From: Anaerolineae bacterium
Lineage (GTDB): Bacteria; Chloroflexota; Anaerolineae; JAAYZQ01
Reading direction: 5' to 3'
Length of the DNA stretch: 48,665 nucleotides
Assembly (NCBI GenBank): GCA_016929795.1
Contig: JAFGIA010000308.1
Location: forward strand, 1-48,665
The notes under the pieces were generated by a model, which ran no database searches, was not told the DNA's origin, and saw only the letters and a program-made list of their open reading frames with translations. Position numbers and translations under genes: made by a program. Numbering within the stretch: the first letter of the stretch is position 1; each line of letters opens with the position of its first letter. Shown here one piece after another: positions 16,156 to 24,560 of the stretch.

Positions 16156-17346
16156 ATGCCTGGTAAGTCGATGCTTCTCGGGATTCTTCAACAACGCTCT
16201 GCCGCCACACTGCTCAAGAGCACGATGGCGCCGGAGGTGATCAGCCAGGAAGTGCCAGTTTTTCCCTTCCTGGCGCTGGTTGGCCAGGAGGAGATGAAAC
16301 TGGCCCTGCTGCTGGCAGTTATCAACCCGGCCGTCGGCGGCGTACTGCTCATCGGGCCGAGGGGAACAGGCAAGACAACGGCGGTGCGCGGTCTGGTCGA
16401 CCTGATGCCGCCTGTGCGGCGCAGCCTGTGCATCTATGGCTGCGAAGAGGAAGCAGCCGAGATCTGGGGCATGGACGCGATCTGCCCCGACTGCGCCGTC
16501 AAGATGGGACGCGGCGAGGCGCTGACAGGGCTCGACAGGATGCGCCTGGTAGAGCTGCCACTCAACGCGCGGCTGGAAGACGTGATCGGCGGGGTGAATG
16601 AGCGCCTGGCCGTCGAGCAACAGAAGGTGCGGCTGGAGCGGGGCATCCTGGCGCATGCGCACCGGAACATGCTCTATGTGGACGAGGTGAATCTACTCGA
16701 CGATGCGATCGTCGACGCCATCCTCGATGCGGCAGCACAGGGCAGGGTGACGGTGCGCCGCGGCCCGATGCAGGTGCTCTACCGCTCACAGTTTATCCTG
16801 GTCGGCTCGATGAATCCGGAAGAGGGTGCCCTGAGGCCGCAGATACAGGATCGCTTTGGCCTGAGGGTGCTGGTGGATGGTCTCGCGGAACCGGAAGAGA
16901 GGCTGGAAGTGTACCATCGCGTGCGCGCGTTCCGCCAATATCCACACCGCTTGGCCGCCTCGCTGGCCGAGGAGACGCACACTTTTGGCGAGGAGATCCA
17001 CCGCGCAGGGGAGCTGTTGCCCACAGTCGAGCTGACGAAAGAGGCGGAGCAATTCGCCATGTGCCTGGTGCACGACCTGGAGATCTCGAGCCACCGCGCC
17101 GAGATCACGGCGCTGGAAGCGGCGCGCGCCTACGCGGCGGCCGACGACAGGCAGGTGGCGACGCCGGCAGACGTGGCACGTGTGGCGCCCATGGCGCTGC
17201 GCCAACGCCGCAGCCAGTTCATCCGTACCTATTTCGAGGCGGCGGAGCAAGAGGAAGACGAGATCCAGGCACTGTGCCGGGGCGCCGATCGTCAGAGCGC
17301 AGCCGCCGCGCGCCCTGGCGCTGTTGAGGGAGGAAGCAAGGAGTGA
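16156..17346 (+). CDS. magnesium-chelatase ChlI/BchI-like AAA+ ATPase
   Basis: The 396-residue protein has the ChlI-type entry FPFLALVGQEEMKLALLL, Walker A GPRGTGKT (67-74), a four-cysteine insertion (C92, C96, C110, C113), VELPLNARLEDVIGG, Walker B MLYVDE (172-177) and the sensor-1 stretch ILVGSMNPEEGALRPQIQDRFG. In chelatases this subunit powers metal insertion into tetrapyrroles together with ChlD and ChlH, neither of which is in the window. It may instead act as an orphan MoxR-like ATPase on a neighbouring membrane protein. AGGAG precedes the ATG. Its last codons overlap the next gene (GTGA). Identity as a ChlI-like ATPase is firm; its role is open. Confidence 0.9.
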   Translation: MPGKSMLLGILQQRSAATLLKSTMAPEVISQEVPVFPFLALVGQEEMKLALLLAVINPAVGGVLLIGPRGTGKTTAVRGLVDLMPPVRRSLCIYGCEEEAAEIWGMDAICPDCAVKMGRGEALTGLDRMRLVELPLNARLEDVIGGVNERLAVEQQKVRLERGILAHAHRNMLYVDEVNLLDDAIVDAILDAAAQGRVTVRRGPMQVLYRSQFILVGSMNPEEGALRPQIQDRFGLRVLVDGLAEPEERLEVYHRVRAFRQYPHRLAASLAEETHTFGEEIHRAGELLPTVELTKEAEQFAMCLVHDLEISSHRAEITALEAARAYAAADDRQVATPADVARVAPMALRQRRSQFIRTYFEAAEQEEDEIQALCRGADRQSAAAARPGAVEGGSKE

Positions 17347-18053
17347 GCAGGGGAGCGAGTCTCGATCTCGCCAGCCCGTCGCGCGAGCGGGCAGGCGGGC
17401 TCTCCGCCGTGCGCTTGCTCTTGCCACCTGGCTGGCTGTTGGCCGCCGTGGGCTGCTATGGTCCCTGGATCGGGCATTCCACAGCGGCACTGGCACTCAC
17501 CGGCATCGACATGGGGGAGTTTGTCAAGTTCCTGCCCGCCGTGCAAGCGGGTGAGCTGCCACTGGCCCGCCAGCTCTTTTACCTGCCGGCGTTTGTCGTG
17601 GTGATGAGTGTGGCGCTGCTCGTTGGTGCGCCAGGACTGCGTTATGGCAAGGGGATGCGCGCGGCAGCATTGGTGCTGGCAGTGCCGGTGAGCCTGCAGC
17701 TCCTGCCGCCTGCCTGGTCACCGGCCAGCTTGATGGGCGACGAGTTCCGGTTGCAGCTCGCGGCACTGGCTGTGTGCTGGGGGGCACTGGCGGCATCATG
17801 GCTGCTGGGACGGCTGCCCGCCTGGCTCCTGGGCGCCACCACAGCGTCGCTTGCAGCAGGCGCGCTGGGTGCAAGTGCGTGGCAGATGTGGGCCGTGAAA
17901 CCCGAGATCGACGCGCTGTACGGGCGCCCGCCGGCCCTGGGCTGGGGATTCTATGCCTGCCTGGTGGGGTTGATCTGGATGCTTGCCTGTAGCCTGTGGT
18001 TTGTGGCGAGGGGAGGCCGGTCCCGTGAGTGGTGGGGGAGCCGATCACGGTGA
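17343..18053 (+). CDS. hypothetical polytopic membrane protein
   Basis: The 236-residue protein has about five or six hydrophobic segments (for example PGWLLAAVGCYGPWIG, LFYLPAFVVVMSVALLVG, GWGFYACLVGLIWMLACSLW) and a short basic, Arg/Ser-rich tail. I do not recognise the family. The GTG start overlaps the stop of the ChlI-like ATPase by four bases, so the two are made together; a functional link, such as a membrane partner for the ATPase, is plausible but unproven. The N-terminal 18 residues are polar and Ser/Arg-rich, and an internal start would also leave a complete membrane domain. Confidence 0.72.
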   Translation: MSRGASLDLASPSRERAGGLSAVRLLLPPGWLLAAVGCYGPWIGHSTAALALTGIDMGEFVKFLPAVQAGELPLARQLFYLPAFVVVMSVALLVGAPGLRYGKGMRAAALVLAVPVSLQLLPPAWSPASLMGDEFRLQLAALAVCWGALAASWLLGRLPAWLLGATTASLAAGALGASAWQMWAVKPEIDALYGRPPALGWGFYACLVGLIWMLACSLWFVARGGRSREWWGSRSR

Positions 18054-18114
18054 GGGTGTATTTACATAACAGGATCACACTAAAGGCCCCGGGTGAAGTG
18101 GGGGAGAGGGTGCC

Positions 18115-19638
18115 GTGTTCGGTGTAACGCCGCTGATGACCGGGCTGACCTTGGCGTATGCCATCGTCGCCACGGTGGCGGCGCATGTGGTTGTCGCGTG
18201 GCGGCGCGGTGAGTGGCGCTGGCGGGTAGGGGGGCTGGCGGCGGGGGTCATGTGGGTGCTCCTCTTCTTTGCGGCGGGGCTGGTCGCGGCGCGCTACATC
18301 GAGCGGCTGTCCAACCCCATGCCTGGCTATCTTTTGGGGGGCGCGCTCTCTCTCGGCCTGTCGCTCGTCGAGGCGCTCCTCGCGCACGGCGGAAAGGGCG
18401 GCGGGCGGCTCCAGTGGCGGCGGCTGCCGGTAGCAAGCCTCGTCCACCAGCTCGTTTACTTGTTGGCGGCGACGGTCCTCTATTTTCTGCTCACCTGGTC
18501 CGGGGATGACACGGTGCGGCCGCTGTTGCTGCTGCCCCTGTTCGTTGGCGCGCTGATGCCCGACCTCGACTCGCCGCGCTCGCCAGCGGGCAGGCTCTTG
18601 CCGTTCGCCTCGCGCCGCCTGGCAGGCCGATATGGCGAGTGTGGGACATGGCACAGCCTGGGGGGGAACGCGTTGGTGATGCTCATCGCCTCGCCCCTGG
18701 CGCTGGTGAGTGTGCAGGCATGGAGCGTGGTGCCGCTTGGCTTTTTCGCCCACCTGCTGGTGGATCTGTTCCATCCCGAGGGGGTGATGCTCTTCTGGCC
18801 GCTGAGCAGCACGCGTTACACGGTGCGCGGTGGGCCGCTGGGTACGGCGGGCGGTGTGGCCGAGAGGGCCGTGGCACTGGCTCTGGCCACGATCGCGGCC
18901 GCGCTGCTGATCCCGCTCAACGTGGGATCGGCACCCCCGGCTGCCACGCCGGCATTGACCTACGAGCAGAACCTGGATCGCTACTACTCGCTGCGAGGGC
19001 GCAACCTGGTGTTTGCCTACGTGCAGGGCGCGTGGCAGGCGACGGGCCGGCGGATGAGCGGCCGCTTTGAGATTCTGAACGCGCGCGGCGACTCGTACCT
19101 CTTGCTCGACCGCTACACGCGCCAGCTATTCACGGCAGGGCGCGGCGAGGAAGACAACCTCTACCTGAACTACCTGAGCTTGCAGGCGGGCAGCGCGATC
19201 GAGATCAAGCCGGTGGAAGTGGAGTTGCAGGCGCAGCGGATCGGCGACGTGCTCGGCGTGGTGTACGAGATGCAAAAAGAGCCAGGGCTGCAGTATATCT
19301 ATGTCTCAGGCGAGGTCATCCTGCCCGACCTGCCAGGAGCGGTGACGCCGACGCTGCCAGTGGACCTGGGGCTGACGTCGCTGCGCCGCGTCGAGCGCGT
19401 GGATGGATGCCATTATCGCCTGCACTACGTCGAGGCGGCGGAGCTGATCGCGCTGGCGGATTTGCAGGTGGAGAATGGTGCGCTGGTGATCGTGGCGACG
19501 TACGCCGTGCCCGCGACGGGACCGACGCCGACGCCGCTGCCCTCGCTGCCCAGGGGATACCTGGGGGTGCGACCACGCACTGCTGAGGATTACGATGTGA
19601 AGGGGTGCGCGTGTGCCCCCCGAGGGGGAGGGCTGTGA
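18115..19638 (+). CDS. membrane-bound metal-dependent hydrolase-like (DUF457/YdjM-type) protein
   Basis: The protein has 507 residues with about six N-terminal helices. The central region carries a metal-site pattern typical of DUF457 membrane hydrolases: LMPDLDSP (Asp150, Asp152), GTWHSLGGN (His180) and FAHLLVDLFHPEG (His213, Asp217, His220), followed by WPLSSTRY. The C-terminal third (about 285-480) is soluble, beta-rich and probably extracytoplasmic, ending with a Pro/Thr stretch, and I do not recognise it. The GTG at 18115 follows GAGAGGG, 61 bases after the previous gene. It overlaps the alpha/beta hydrolase gene by four bases. The hydrolase fold is likely; the substrate is unknown. Confidence 0.75.
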   Translation: MFGVTPLMTGLTLAYAIVATVAAHVVVAWRRGEWRWRVGGLAAGVMWVLLFFAAGLVAARYIERLSNPMPGYLLGGALSLGLSLVEALLAHGGKGGGRLQWRRLPVASLVHQLVYLLAATVLYFLLTWSGDDTVRPLLLLPLFVGALMPDLDSPRSPAGRLLPFASRRLAGRYGECGTWHSLGGNALVMLIASPLALVSVQAWSVVPLGFFAHLLVDLFHPEGVMLFWPLSSTRYTVRGGPLGTAGGVAERAVALALATIAAALLIPLNVGSAPPAATPALTYEQNLDRYYSLRGRNLVFAYVQGAWQATGRRMSGRFEILNARGDSYLLLDRYTRQLFTAGRGEEDNLYLNYLSLQAGSAIEIKPVEVELQAQRIGDVLGVVYEMQKEPGLQYIYVSGEVILPDLPGAVTPTLPVDLGLTSLRRVERVDGCHYRLHYVEAAELIALADLQVENGALVIVATYAVPATGPTPTPLPSLPRGYLGVRPRTAEDYDVKGCACAPRGGGL

Positions 19639-20552
19639 GGAAGCGGGCAGGGTGCCTGGTCGTACTGCTGGCGGGCATGGCCCTGCTCACCGCGCTCCTG
19701 GCCGTGCCGATCGTGGCCAGTGACCTCTTTCGCCAGCCCTACTCGCCGGCCTGGCGGCAGATCAACCGCACCCTTGACCTGCTGCGCATCGACCCCTACC
19801 CGACAGGCGGAGGACAGCCGCCCCAGTTCCCGTACTGGGGCGATCCGGCGGATGCAGAGATCTATTACCGCGATCTGGTGCTGACGACAGAAGACGGAGT
19901 CGAGATCGCGGCTTGGTACGTGCCTGCAAGCGCACACGCACCCCGCGGCACGATCTTGCTGGCGCATGGGCTGATGGATCGCAAGGCGACGATGCTCCAG
20001 ATCGTGCCGTGGCTGCACGAGGCCGGATACCACGTGATGCTCGTCGATTTTCGCGGGCACGGCGAAAGCGAAAAGCGGCCGACTACAGTGGGGCGCGAAG
20101 AGGTGTTTGACCTTCAGGCAGCGCTCGACTGGCTGGAAGAGGAAGGGGCCGCGGAGCGGGTGGGGGGACTGGGGATGAGCCTGGGGGCGGCGGCGCTGGT
20201 GAACACGGCGGCCCACGACGTGAGGATCGACGCACTGGTGCTCGACAGCCTCTTTGCCCGGTGGGGCGACACCGATTTCGCGGCCGACTATCGGCTGCCG
20301 CCGGACTGGTTGGTGCCCGGCGTGCCGGTCCCCATTGACATAATCGGCACACTGCACATCCCTCTCTATATCATCCACGGCACGGCCGACATTCTGACGG
20401 AAGAGGAGCACGCCTACAGGCTGCACGAGGCGGCCAACGATCCGAAACAGCTCTGGGTTAACGACTCGGGGCACGCGTGGTCGGCGTGGACCTATCCCGA
20501 GGAGTACAAGGAGCGGGTGCTCAGCTTTTTCGATGAGGCGCTGTCCCGCTAA
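19635..20552 (+). CDS. membrane-anchored alpha/beta hydrolase
   Basis: The 305-residue protein opens with a basic N-terminus and a single helix (about 7-28), so it is probably anchored with the enzyme outside. The alpha/beta hydrolase elements are in order: HGLMDRK oxyanion region, VDFRGHGESE, nucleophile elbow GMSLGA (Ser182), the acid Asp252 in IHGTADIL, and His280 in DSGHAWSAW. Such proteins hydrolyse esters or short peptides; the substrate is not evident. The GTG at 19635 gives the four-base GTGA overlap with the upstream gene and is preferred over the upstream in-frame codon at 19605. A short palindrome follows the stop codon. Confidence 0.88.
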   Translation: MRKRAGCLVVLLAGMALLTALLAVPIVASDLFRQPYSPAWRQINRTLDLLRIDPYPTGGGQPPQFPYWGDPADAEIYYRDLVLTTEDGVEIAAWYVPASAHAPRGTILLAHGLMDRKATMLQIVPWLHEAGYHVMLVDFRGHGESEKRPTTVGREEVFDLQAALDWLEEEGAAERVGGLGMSLGAAALVNTAAHDVRIDALVLDSLFARWGDTDFAADYRLPPDWLVPGVPVPIDIIGTLHIPLYIIHGTADILTEEEHAYRLHEAANDPKQLWVNDSGHAWSAWTYPEEYKERVLSFFDEALSR

Positions 20553-20561
20553 CCCCTGTGC

Positions 20562-20580
20562 CACAATCCTCTGGATTGTG
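20562..20580. repeat. short palindrome with 3-nt loop
   Basis: CACAATCC (20562-20569) and GGATTGTG (20573-20580) flank the loop TCT, nine bases past the hydrolase stop. It may serve as a weak 3' end. Confidence 0.6.
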
Positions 20581-20597
20581 CAGCCCACACTGGGGAT

Positions 20598-20626
20598 TTG
20601 ACGCAGGCGTAAAGGTATGCTATAAT
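20598..20626 (+). promoter_or_regulatory. sigma70-like promoter of the tyrosine recombinase gene
   Basis: TTGACG (20598-20603), a 17-bp spacer and a perfect TATAAT (20621-20626). The start point would be near 20633, inside the loxP-like inverted repeat at 20629-20656. The leader of about 85 nt also holds GAGCAGG/CCTGCTC (20667-20673, 20695-20701), which can pair. Confidence 0.8.
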
Positions 20627-20628
20627 TC

Positions 20629-20656
20629 ACTTCGTCCAAGAAAGATTATACGAAGT
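20629..20656. other. loxP-like inverted repeat over the recombinase transcription start
   Basis: ACTTCGT (20629-20635), 14 bases, then ACGAAGT (20650-20656). In phage P1 loxP the same two heptamers are also 14 bases apart, and the last five spacer bases, ATTAT, are shared as well. The outer arm bases differ. It is either a recombination site for the adjacent recombinase, an operator for its autoregulation, or a coincidence. Confidence 0.5.
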
Positions 20657-20717
20657 AAAGTGTGTGGAGCAGGCACCGGGCGATGCTGAGGCCCCCTGCT
20701 CACGAAATGGGGCAGAA

Positions 20718-21773
20718 ATGACGATCGGCGAGGCAATCGACAAATACCTAACCTATCTGCGGGCTTCCCAGTCCGTCGGCACCGCCCGCTCCTACTCGAC
20801 CGGGCTGCGCCACCTGAAACGCTACCTGGCGGCCCAGGAGCTGCCCCCCGCCACAACCGACGTCACGGCGCTCGATCTCCCCACCCTGGTGGGTTTTGTG
20901 ACGTGGCTGTACGAGTATCTGCTGCGGGAGGTCGCCGGCGGCGAGCCGGCGAGGATCTCGGAAGCGACCAAGGCGAACTATTTCGCGGCCGTGTCGAGCT
21001 TTTTGGAGTACCTGATCATCGAGACGCAGATACTGCTTATGTCAACTCAGGAATATGACACACTGCGCAAGGCATTCGCCCGGGCGGTCAAGACGCGCAA
21101 CCGCGACGAGCTGCCGGCCGACAAGCTGCCGTCGACCGAGATCGTCGATCTGCTGCGGAGCGAGGCGCAGCGGCCCCTGGATCTGCCCGAGGACATGGCG
21201 CCGGGCGATGCGCGGCGCCATGAGATGGCGCGGCTGCGTGACATAGCCATCGTGGAAGCGCTAGTCAGCTCGGGCATGCGCGTGGGCGAGCTGGTGCGCC
21301 TGGAGCGGGGCCACCTGCTGTACGACGTGCAAGGCGCCCTTGTCAAGTACACCAAGGGCAAGAAGGATCGCGAGGTACTCTTTTCAGAGCGGGCGTGGTC
21401 GGCCATTCAGGAGTACCTCGCGGCGCGGGCCGATGGCGAGGCATACCGCGGGCTGGCGCGGCTGCCCGTGTTCGCGCGCCACGACCGGCGGGCCGGGTCG
21501 AAGGTGCTGCCGATCTCGACGCGCAGCATCCAGAACATCCTGTCGGACCTGGCGACGCGGGCTGGCATCCTGGAGAGGTTCAATCTGACGCCGCACACGC
21601 TGCGCCACTATTTTGCCACCGAGTTTTTGAGTGAGACAGGCGACCTGGCACTCACCCAGTACGCGTTGGGGCACGCTTCCCCTACCACGACGAGGATCTA
21701 TGCGCAGACCAAGCGCGAGGATTACCGCCGGGCGCACCGGCAGGTGTTTGACGGGGAAGAGGAGAAAAAGTAG
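20718..21773 (+). CDS. tyrosine recombinase (XerC/XerD/phage integrase family)
   Basis: The 351-residue protein has an N-terminal SAM-like core-binding domain (about 1-125, starting TIGEAIDKYLTYLRASQ) and a complete catalytic domain: Arg188 (SSGMRVGEL), Lys213 (YTKGKKDRE), His293 and Arg296 (TPHTLRHYF), His319 (LGHASPTTT) and the nucleophile Tyr328 (RIYAQ). At about 50 residues longer than typical XerD, with a charged insertion around 150-170 and a lysine-rich tail, it is unlikely to be the housekeeping XerC/D. The ATG at 20718 suits the domain start; a GTG at 20664 is possible but would add a non-conserved extension. It is a single gene with its own promoter between two inverted-repeat motifs, without phage or transposon partners. 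Confidence 0.93.
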   Translation: MTIGEAIDKYLTYLRASQSVGTARSYSTGLRHLKRYLAAQELPPATTDVTALDLPTLVGFVTWLYEYLLREVAGGEPARISEATKANYFAAVSSFLEYLIIETQILLMSTQEYDTLRKAFARAVKTRNRDELPADKLPSTEIVDLLRSEAQRPLDLPEDMAPGDARRHEMARLRDIAIVEALVSSGMRVGELVRLERGHLLYDVQGALVKYTKGKKDREVLFSERAWSAIQEYLAARADGEAYRGLARLPVFARHDRRAGSKVLPISTRSIQNILSDLATRAGILERFNLTPHTLRHYFATEFLSETGDLALTQYALGHASPTTTRIYAQTKREDYRRAHRQVFDGEEEKK

Positions 21774-21794
21774 CAAACAGCACCCGCAATTCAC

Positions 21795-21874
21795 ATTTCG
21801 CATAACCTTATTTCCTTATCCAGAAAATACGTTCTAGCAGCTCCTGGCCGTTTCGTGTACTGACTATGCGAAAT
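21795..21874. repeat. paired inverted motif, locus 2 (opposite orientation to locus 1)
   Basis: ATTTCGCATA (21795-21804) and TATGCGAAAT (21865-21874) are perfect 10-bp complements 60 bases apart. Read on the minus strand it goes TTTCGCATAGTCA ... AAATAAGGTTATGCGAAA, parallel to TTTCGCATAGTCA ... AAAATAGATTATGCGAAA of locus 1 at 14478-14551. It starts 22 bp after the recombinase stop. The 274-bp gap 21774-22047 otherwise holds only the promoter of the next gene. Confidence 0.7.
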
Positions 21875-21965
21875 GGGGCTATGCGTGCCTTTTACAACTG
21901 CGCCCGACTGTGTGTATGGCGAGAGCACGTTCGGGCGCGTTGGCCGGGGCCGGGTTCTGGGCTGC

Positions 21966-21995
21966 TTGACTTTTCTGGGAAACCCTGTTACGATC
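21966..21995 (+). promoter_or_regulatory. probable promoter of the clostripain-like gene
   Basis: TTGACT (21966-21971) and TACGAT (21990-21995) with an 18-bp spacer. The start would be near 22002. A GGAGG ribosome-binding site (22033-22037) precedes the ATG at 22048. Confidence 0.55.
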
Positions 21996-22047
21996 ACGGT
22001 ACGTATAGACACGCAGTAGAAATGAAGTGTACGGAGGCGATAACATC

Positions 22048-24552
22048 ATGAGTAACTCTGGTGACGACAAAAAGAGAGTACGGGCTGAGCGCCGGCGGCG
22101 CGTCGAGCCGGCAGGCAGCGGGGGCCGGGAGCGCGCCGAGGCACCCGCCCGGCGACGGACAGAGACCCAGCAGCCGACAGCGCGGCCCTCTACCAGCACG
22201 ACCAGCCGTCCGGCAAGCCAGGCGCGCCCCACGGCGCGCCCGTCCGGCGGCGCTGCCCTACCGTCGCTGCCGATCGGGCGCCTGTCGCCGATCATGATCG
22301 TGGGCCTGTTGGTCCTGGCCTGCATCTGTATCGGCGCGTTCATGCTGCTGAGCAGCGGCGGCGACGACCTGGAAGACGTGGGGTTCGCGACCCTCCCCCC
22401 TGCCGTGGTCGAGCCGACGCGGTCGAGCCCTACAGCCGCGCCCGCACGCCCCACAAACACCCCCAAGCCCTTTGTCCCCCCCCCCACGTCGGGAGAGGAG
22501 AACACGTGGCTGGTGATGCTCTACCAGGACGCGGACGACAAGATTCTGGAGCAGGATATTTATGTCGACTTGAATGAGGCGGAGCGCGTCGGATCGAGCG
22601 ACCGGCTGCACATCGTGGCCCAGGTGGACCGCTTCCGCGGCGGTTACCAGGGGGACGGCAACTGGAGCTCGACAAGGCGCTACTATATTACCCAGGACAC
22701 GGACCTGAGCCGGGTGAACTCGCAGATGGTGGCCGACCTGGGCGAAGCGAACATGTCGGACGGCGAGACGCTGATCGATTTCGTCACCTGGGCCGTCGAA
22801 ACGTTCCCCGCCGACAAGCACGTGCTGATCCTGTCGGACCATGGCATGGGATGGCCCGGCGGCTGGAGCGATGCCGATTCCGGCGTCCGGGGCGATCCGG
22901 GCATCCCCCTTGCAGCGCGCATTGGCGACCAGTTGTACCTGCACGAGATCGACGAGACACTGCAAATCATCCGCGACCGGACGGGGATCGGGCAGTTCGA
23001 GATGATCGGGCTGGACGCGTGCCTGATGGGCCACGTGGAGGTGTTTGCCGCGCTGGCACCGCACGCACGCTACGCCGTGGCCTCGCAGGAAACAGAGCCG
23101 GCGCTGGGTTGGGCCTACACCAGCTTTCTCGACGCGCTGGCGCGCAATCCAGGCGTGGATGGCGCCGGGCTGGGGCAGTTGATCGTCGACAGCTATATCG
23201 ACGACGACCAGCGCATCGTCGACGCCCAGGCCCGCGCCGAGCTGCTGCGCGGCGGCTCGCCGATGGGTGGGCTGTTTGGCCTGTTCGGCGCACCATCTGC
23301 GGCGCAGTTGGCGCAGCAAATGGGACAGGGCATCACCCTGACTGCCGTGGACCTAGCCGCTATCCCGGGGCTGGTGGAGCGCATCGACGAGCTGGCCTAC
23401 GTGCTGCAAGGTACAGACCAGGCAACTGCCGCCCGTGCGCGCACCTACGCTCAGAGCTTTACAAGTGTGTGGGGCAAAGAGGTGCCGCCCTCCTACCTGG
23501 ACCTGGGCAGCCTGGTCCAACTGCTGGAGCGTGAGAGCGGCAGCGGCGACGTGCGCCAGGCCGCGGGCGACGTGCTGGCAGCGATCGACCAGGCAGTGAT
23601 CGCCGAAAAGCATGGCTCGAAAAAGCCAGGCGCGACGGGGATCTCGATCTATTTTCCCAACTCGCAGATCTATGCCTCGCCGCTGACGGGGCCCCAGTCG
23701 TACACGGCCATGGCCAGCCGCTTTGCCGCCGCCTCGCTGTGGGACGACTTTTTGGCCTACCACTATGCCGGGCGCCGCTTTGAGAGGGATGCGGCAGAGC
23801 TTGCCGCTCCCGAGGCAGGGATTGCAGTGCGCGGGCCCGGCGCGGGCGAGATCTCGCTGTCACCGCTCACCCTGTCGAGCGAATTCGCGGCACCGGGCCT
23901 GCCCATGCTGCTGAGCAGCGACGTCGAGGGTGACAACGTCGGCTATGCCTACCTGTTCGTCGGCTACTATGACGCGATGGGCCAGTCGATCCAGGTGGTG
24001 GACCGCGACTACCTGGAGAGCGGCGACACGCGCGAGAGCGACGGCATCTATTACCCGGTGTGGCCGGCGGGTGGGTTCACGCTCGAGTTCGAGTGGGAGC
24101 CGGTGGTGTTTGCCATCGACGATGGTGTGGACCGGGTGGTGGCGCTCTTCCAGCCGGTCCTGTACGGCGCTTCCTTCGAAGAGGCGGTGTACACGGTGGA
24201 CGGCATCTACACCTTTGCCGACGACGGCGAAAGCCGCTACGCCCGCCTCTACTTCAGCGACGGCTACCTGCGCCAGGTGTACGGCTTTACCGGCGAGGAG
24301 GGGACCGGCTCGCCGCGCGAGATCATCCCCGAGGCCGGCGACCAGTTCACCGTCATCGAGCGCTGGCTGGACGTGACGGCGGGTGGCAGCCTGCAGGCCG
24401 CGACTCAGGAGGGACGGACGCTGACGTTCGGTGACCAGATGTTCGAGTGGGTGACGCTGGACGCCGCGCAGGGGCAGTATGTGGTCGGCTTTGTGGTCGA
24501 GGACCTGGACGGCAACGCGTACGAGGTGTACCAGCAGATCACGGTAGAGTAA
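22048..24552 (+). CDS. clostripain-family (C11) cysteine peptidase, membrane-anchored
   Basis: The 834-residue protein begins with a highly charged Arg/Glu-rich cytoplasmic stretch, then one membrane helix at about residues 86-104 (IMIVGLLVLACICIGAFMLL) and a Pro/Thr linker, so the enzyme domain is outside. The C11 core has WLVMLYQDADDKILEQDIYVDLNE, SDHGMGWPG with catalytic His265, and IGLDACLMGHVEV with catalytic Cys325, then ASQETEPALGWAY. A C-terminal beta-rich region (about 590-834) is unassigned. Clostripain relatives cleave after Arg or Lys, often calcium-dependently. GGAGG precedes the ATG. The PanE-like gene follows after eight bases, suggesting co-transcription though no functional link is evident. 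Confidence 0.92.
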   Translation: MSNSGDDKKRVRAERRRRVEPAGSGGRERAEAPARRRTETQQPTARPSTSTTSRPASQARPTARPSGGAALPSLPIGRLSPIMIVGLLVLACICIGAFMLLSSGGDDLEDVGFATLPPAVVEPTRSSPTAAPARPTNTPKPFVPPPTSGEENTWLVMLYQDADDKILEQDIYVDLNEAERVGSSDRLHIVAQVDRFRGGYQGDGNWSSTRRYYITQDTDLSRVNSQMVADLGEANMSDGETLIDFVTWAVETFPADKHVLILSDHGMGWPGGWSDADSGVRGDPGIPLAARIGDQLYLHEIDETLQIIRDRTGIGQFEMIGLDACLMGHVEVFAALAPHARYAVASQETEPALGWAYTSFLDALARNPGVDGAGLGQLIVDSYIDDDQRIVDAQARAELLRGGSPMGGLFGLFGAPSAAQLAQQMGQGITLTAVDLAAIPGLVERIDELAYVLQGTDQATAARARTYAQSFTSVWGKEVPPSYLDLGSLVQLLERESGSGDVRQAAGDVLAAIDQAVIAEKHGSKKPGATGISIYFPNSQIYASPLTGPQSYTAMASRFAAASLWDDFLAYHYAGRRFERDAAELAAPEAGIAVRGPGAGEISLSPLTLSSEFAAPGLPMLLSSDVEGDNVGYAYLFVGYYDAMGQSIQVVDRDYLESGDTRESDGIYYPVWPAGGFTLEFEWEPVVFAIDDGVDRVVALFQPVLYGASFEEAVYTVDGIYTFADDGESRYARLYFSDGYLRQVYGFTGEEGTGSPREIIPEAGDQFTVIERWLDVTAGGSLQAATQEGRTLTFGDQMFEWVTLDAAQGQYVVGFVVEDLDGNAYEVYQQITVE

Positions 24553-24560
24553 AGGGGTCT

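Noticed and set aside
20662..20705. A tRNA-like structure upstream of the recombinase
   Set aside because: Only one 7-bp stem can be formed; there are no D-arm, anticodon-arm or T-arm signatures.
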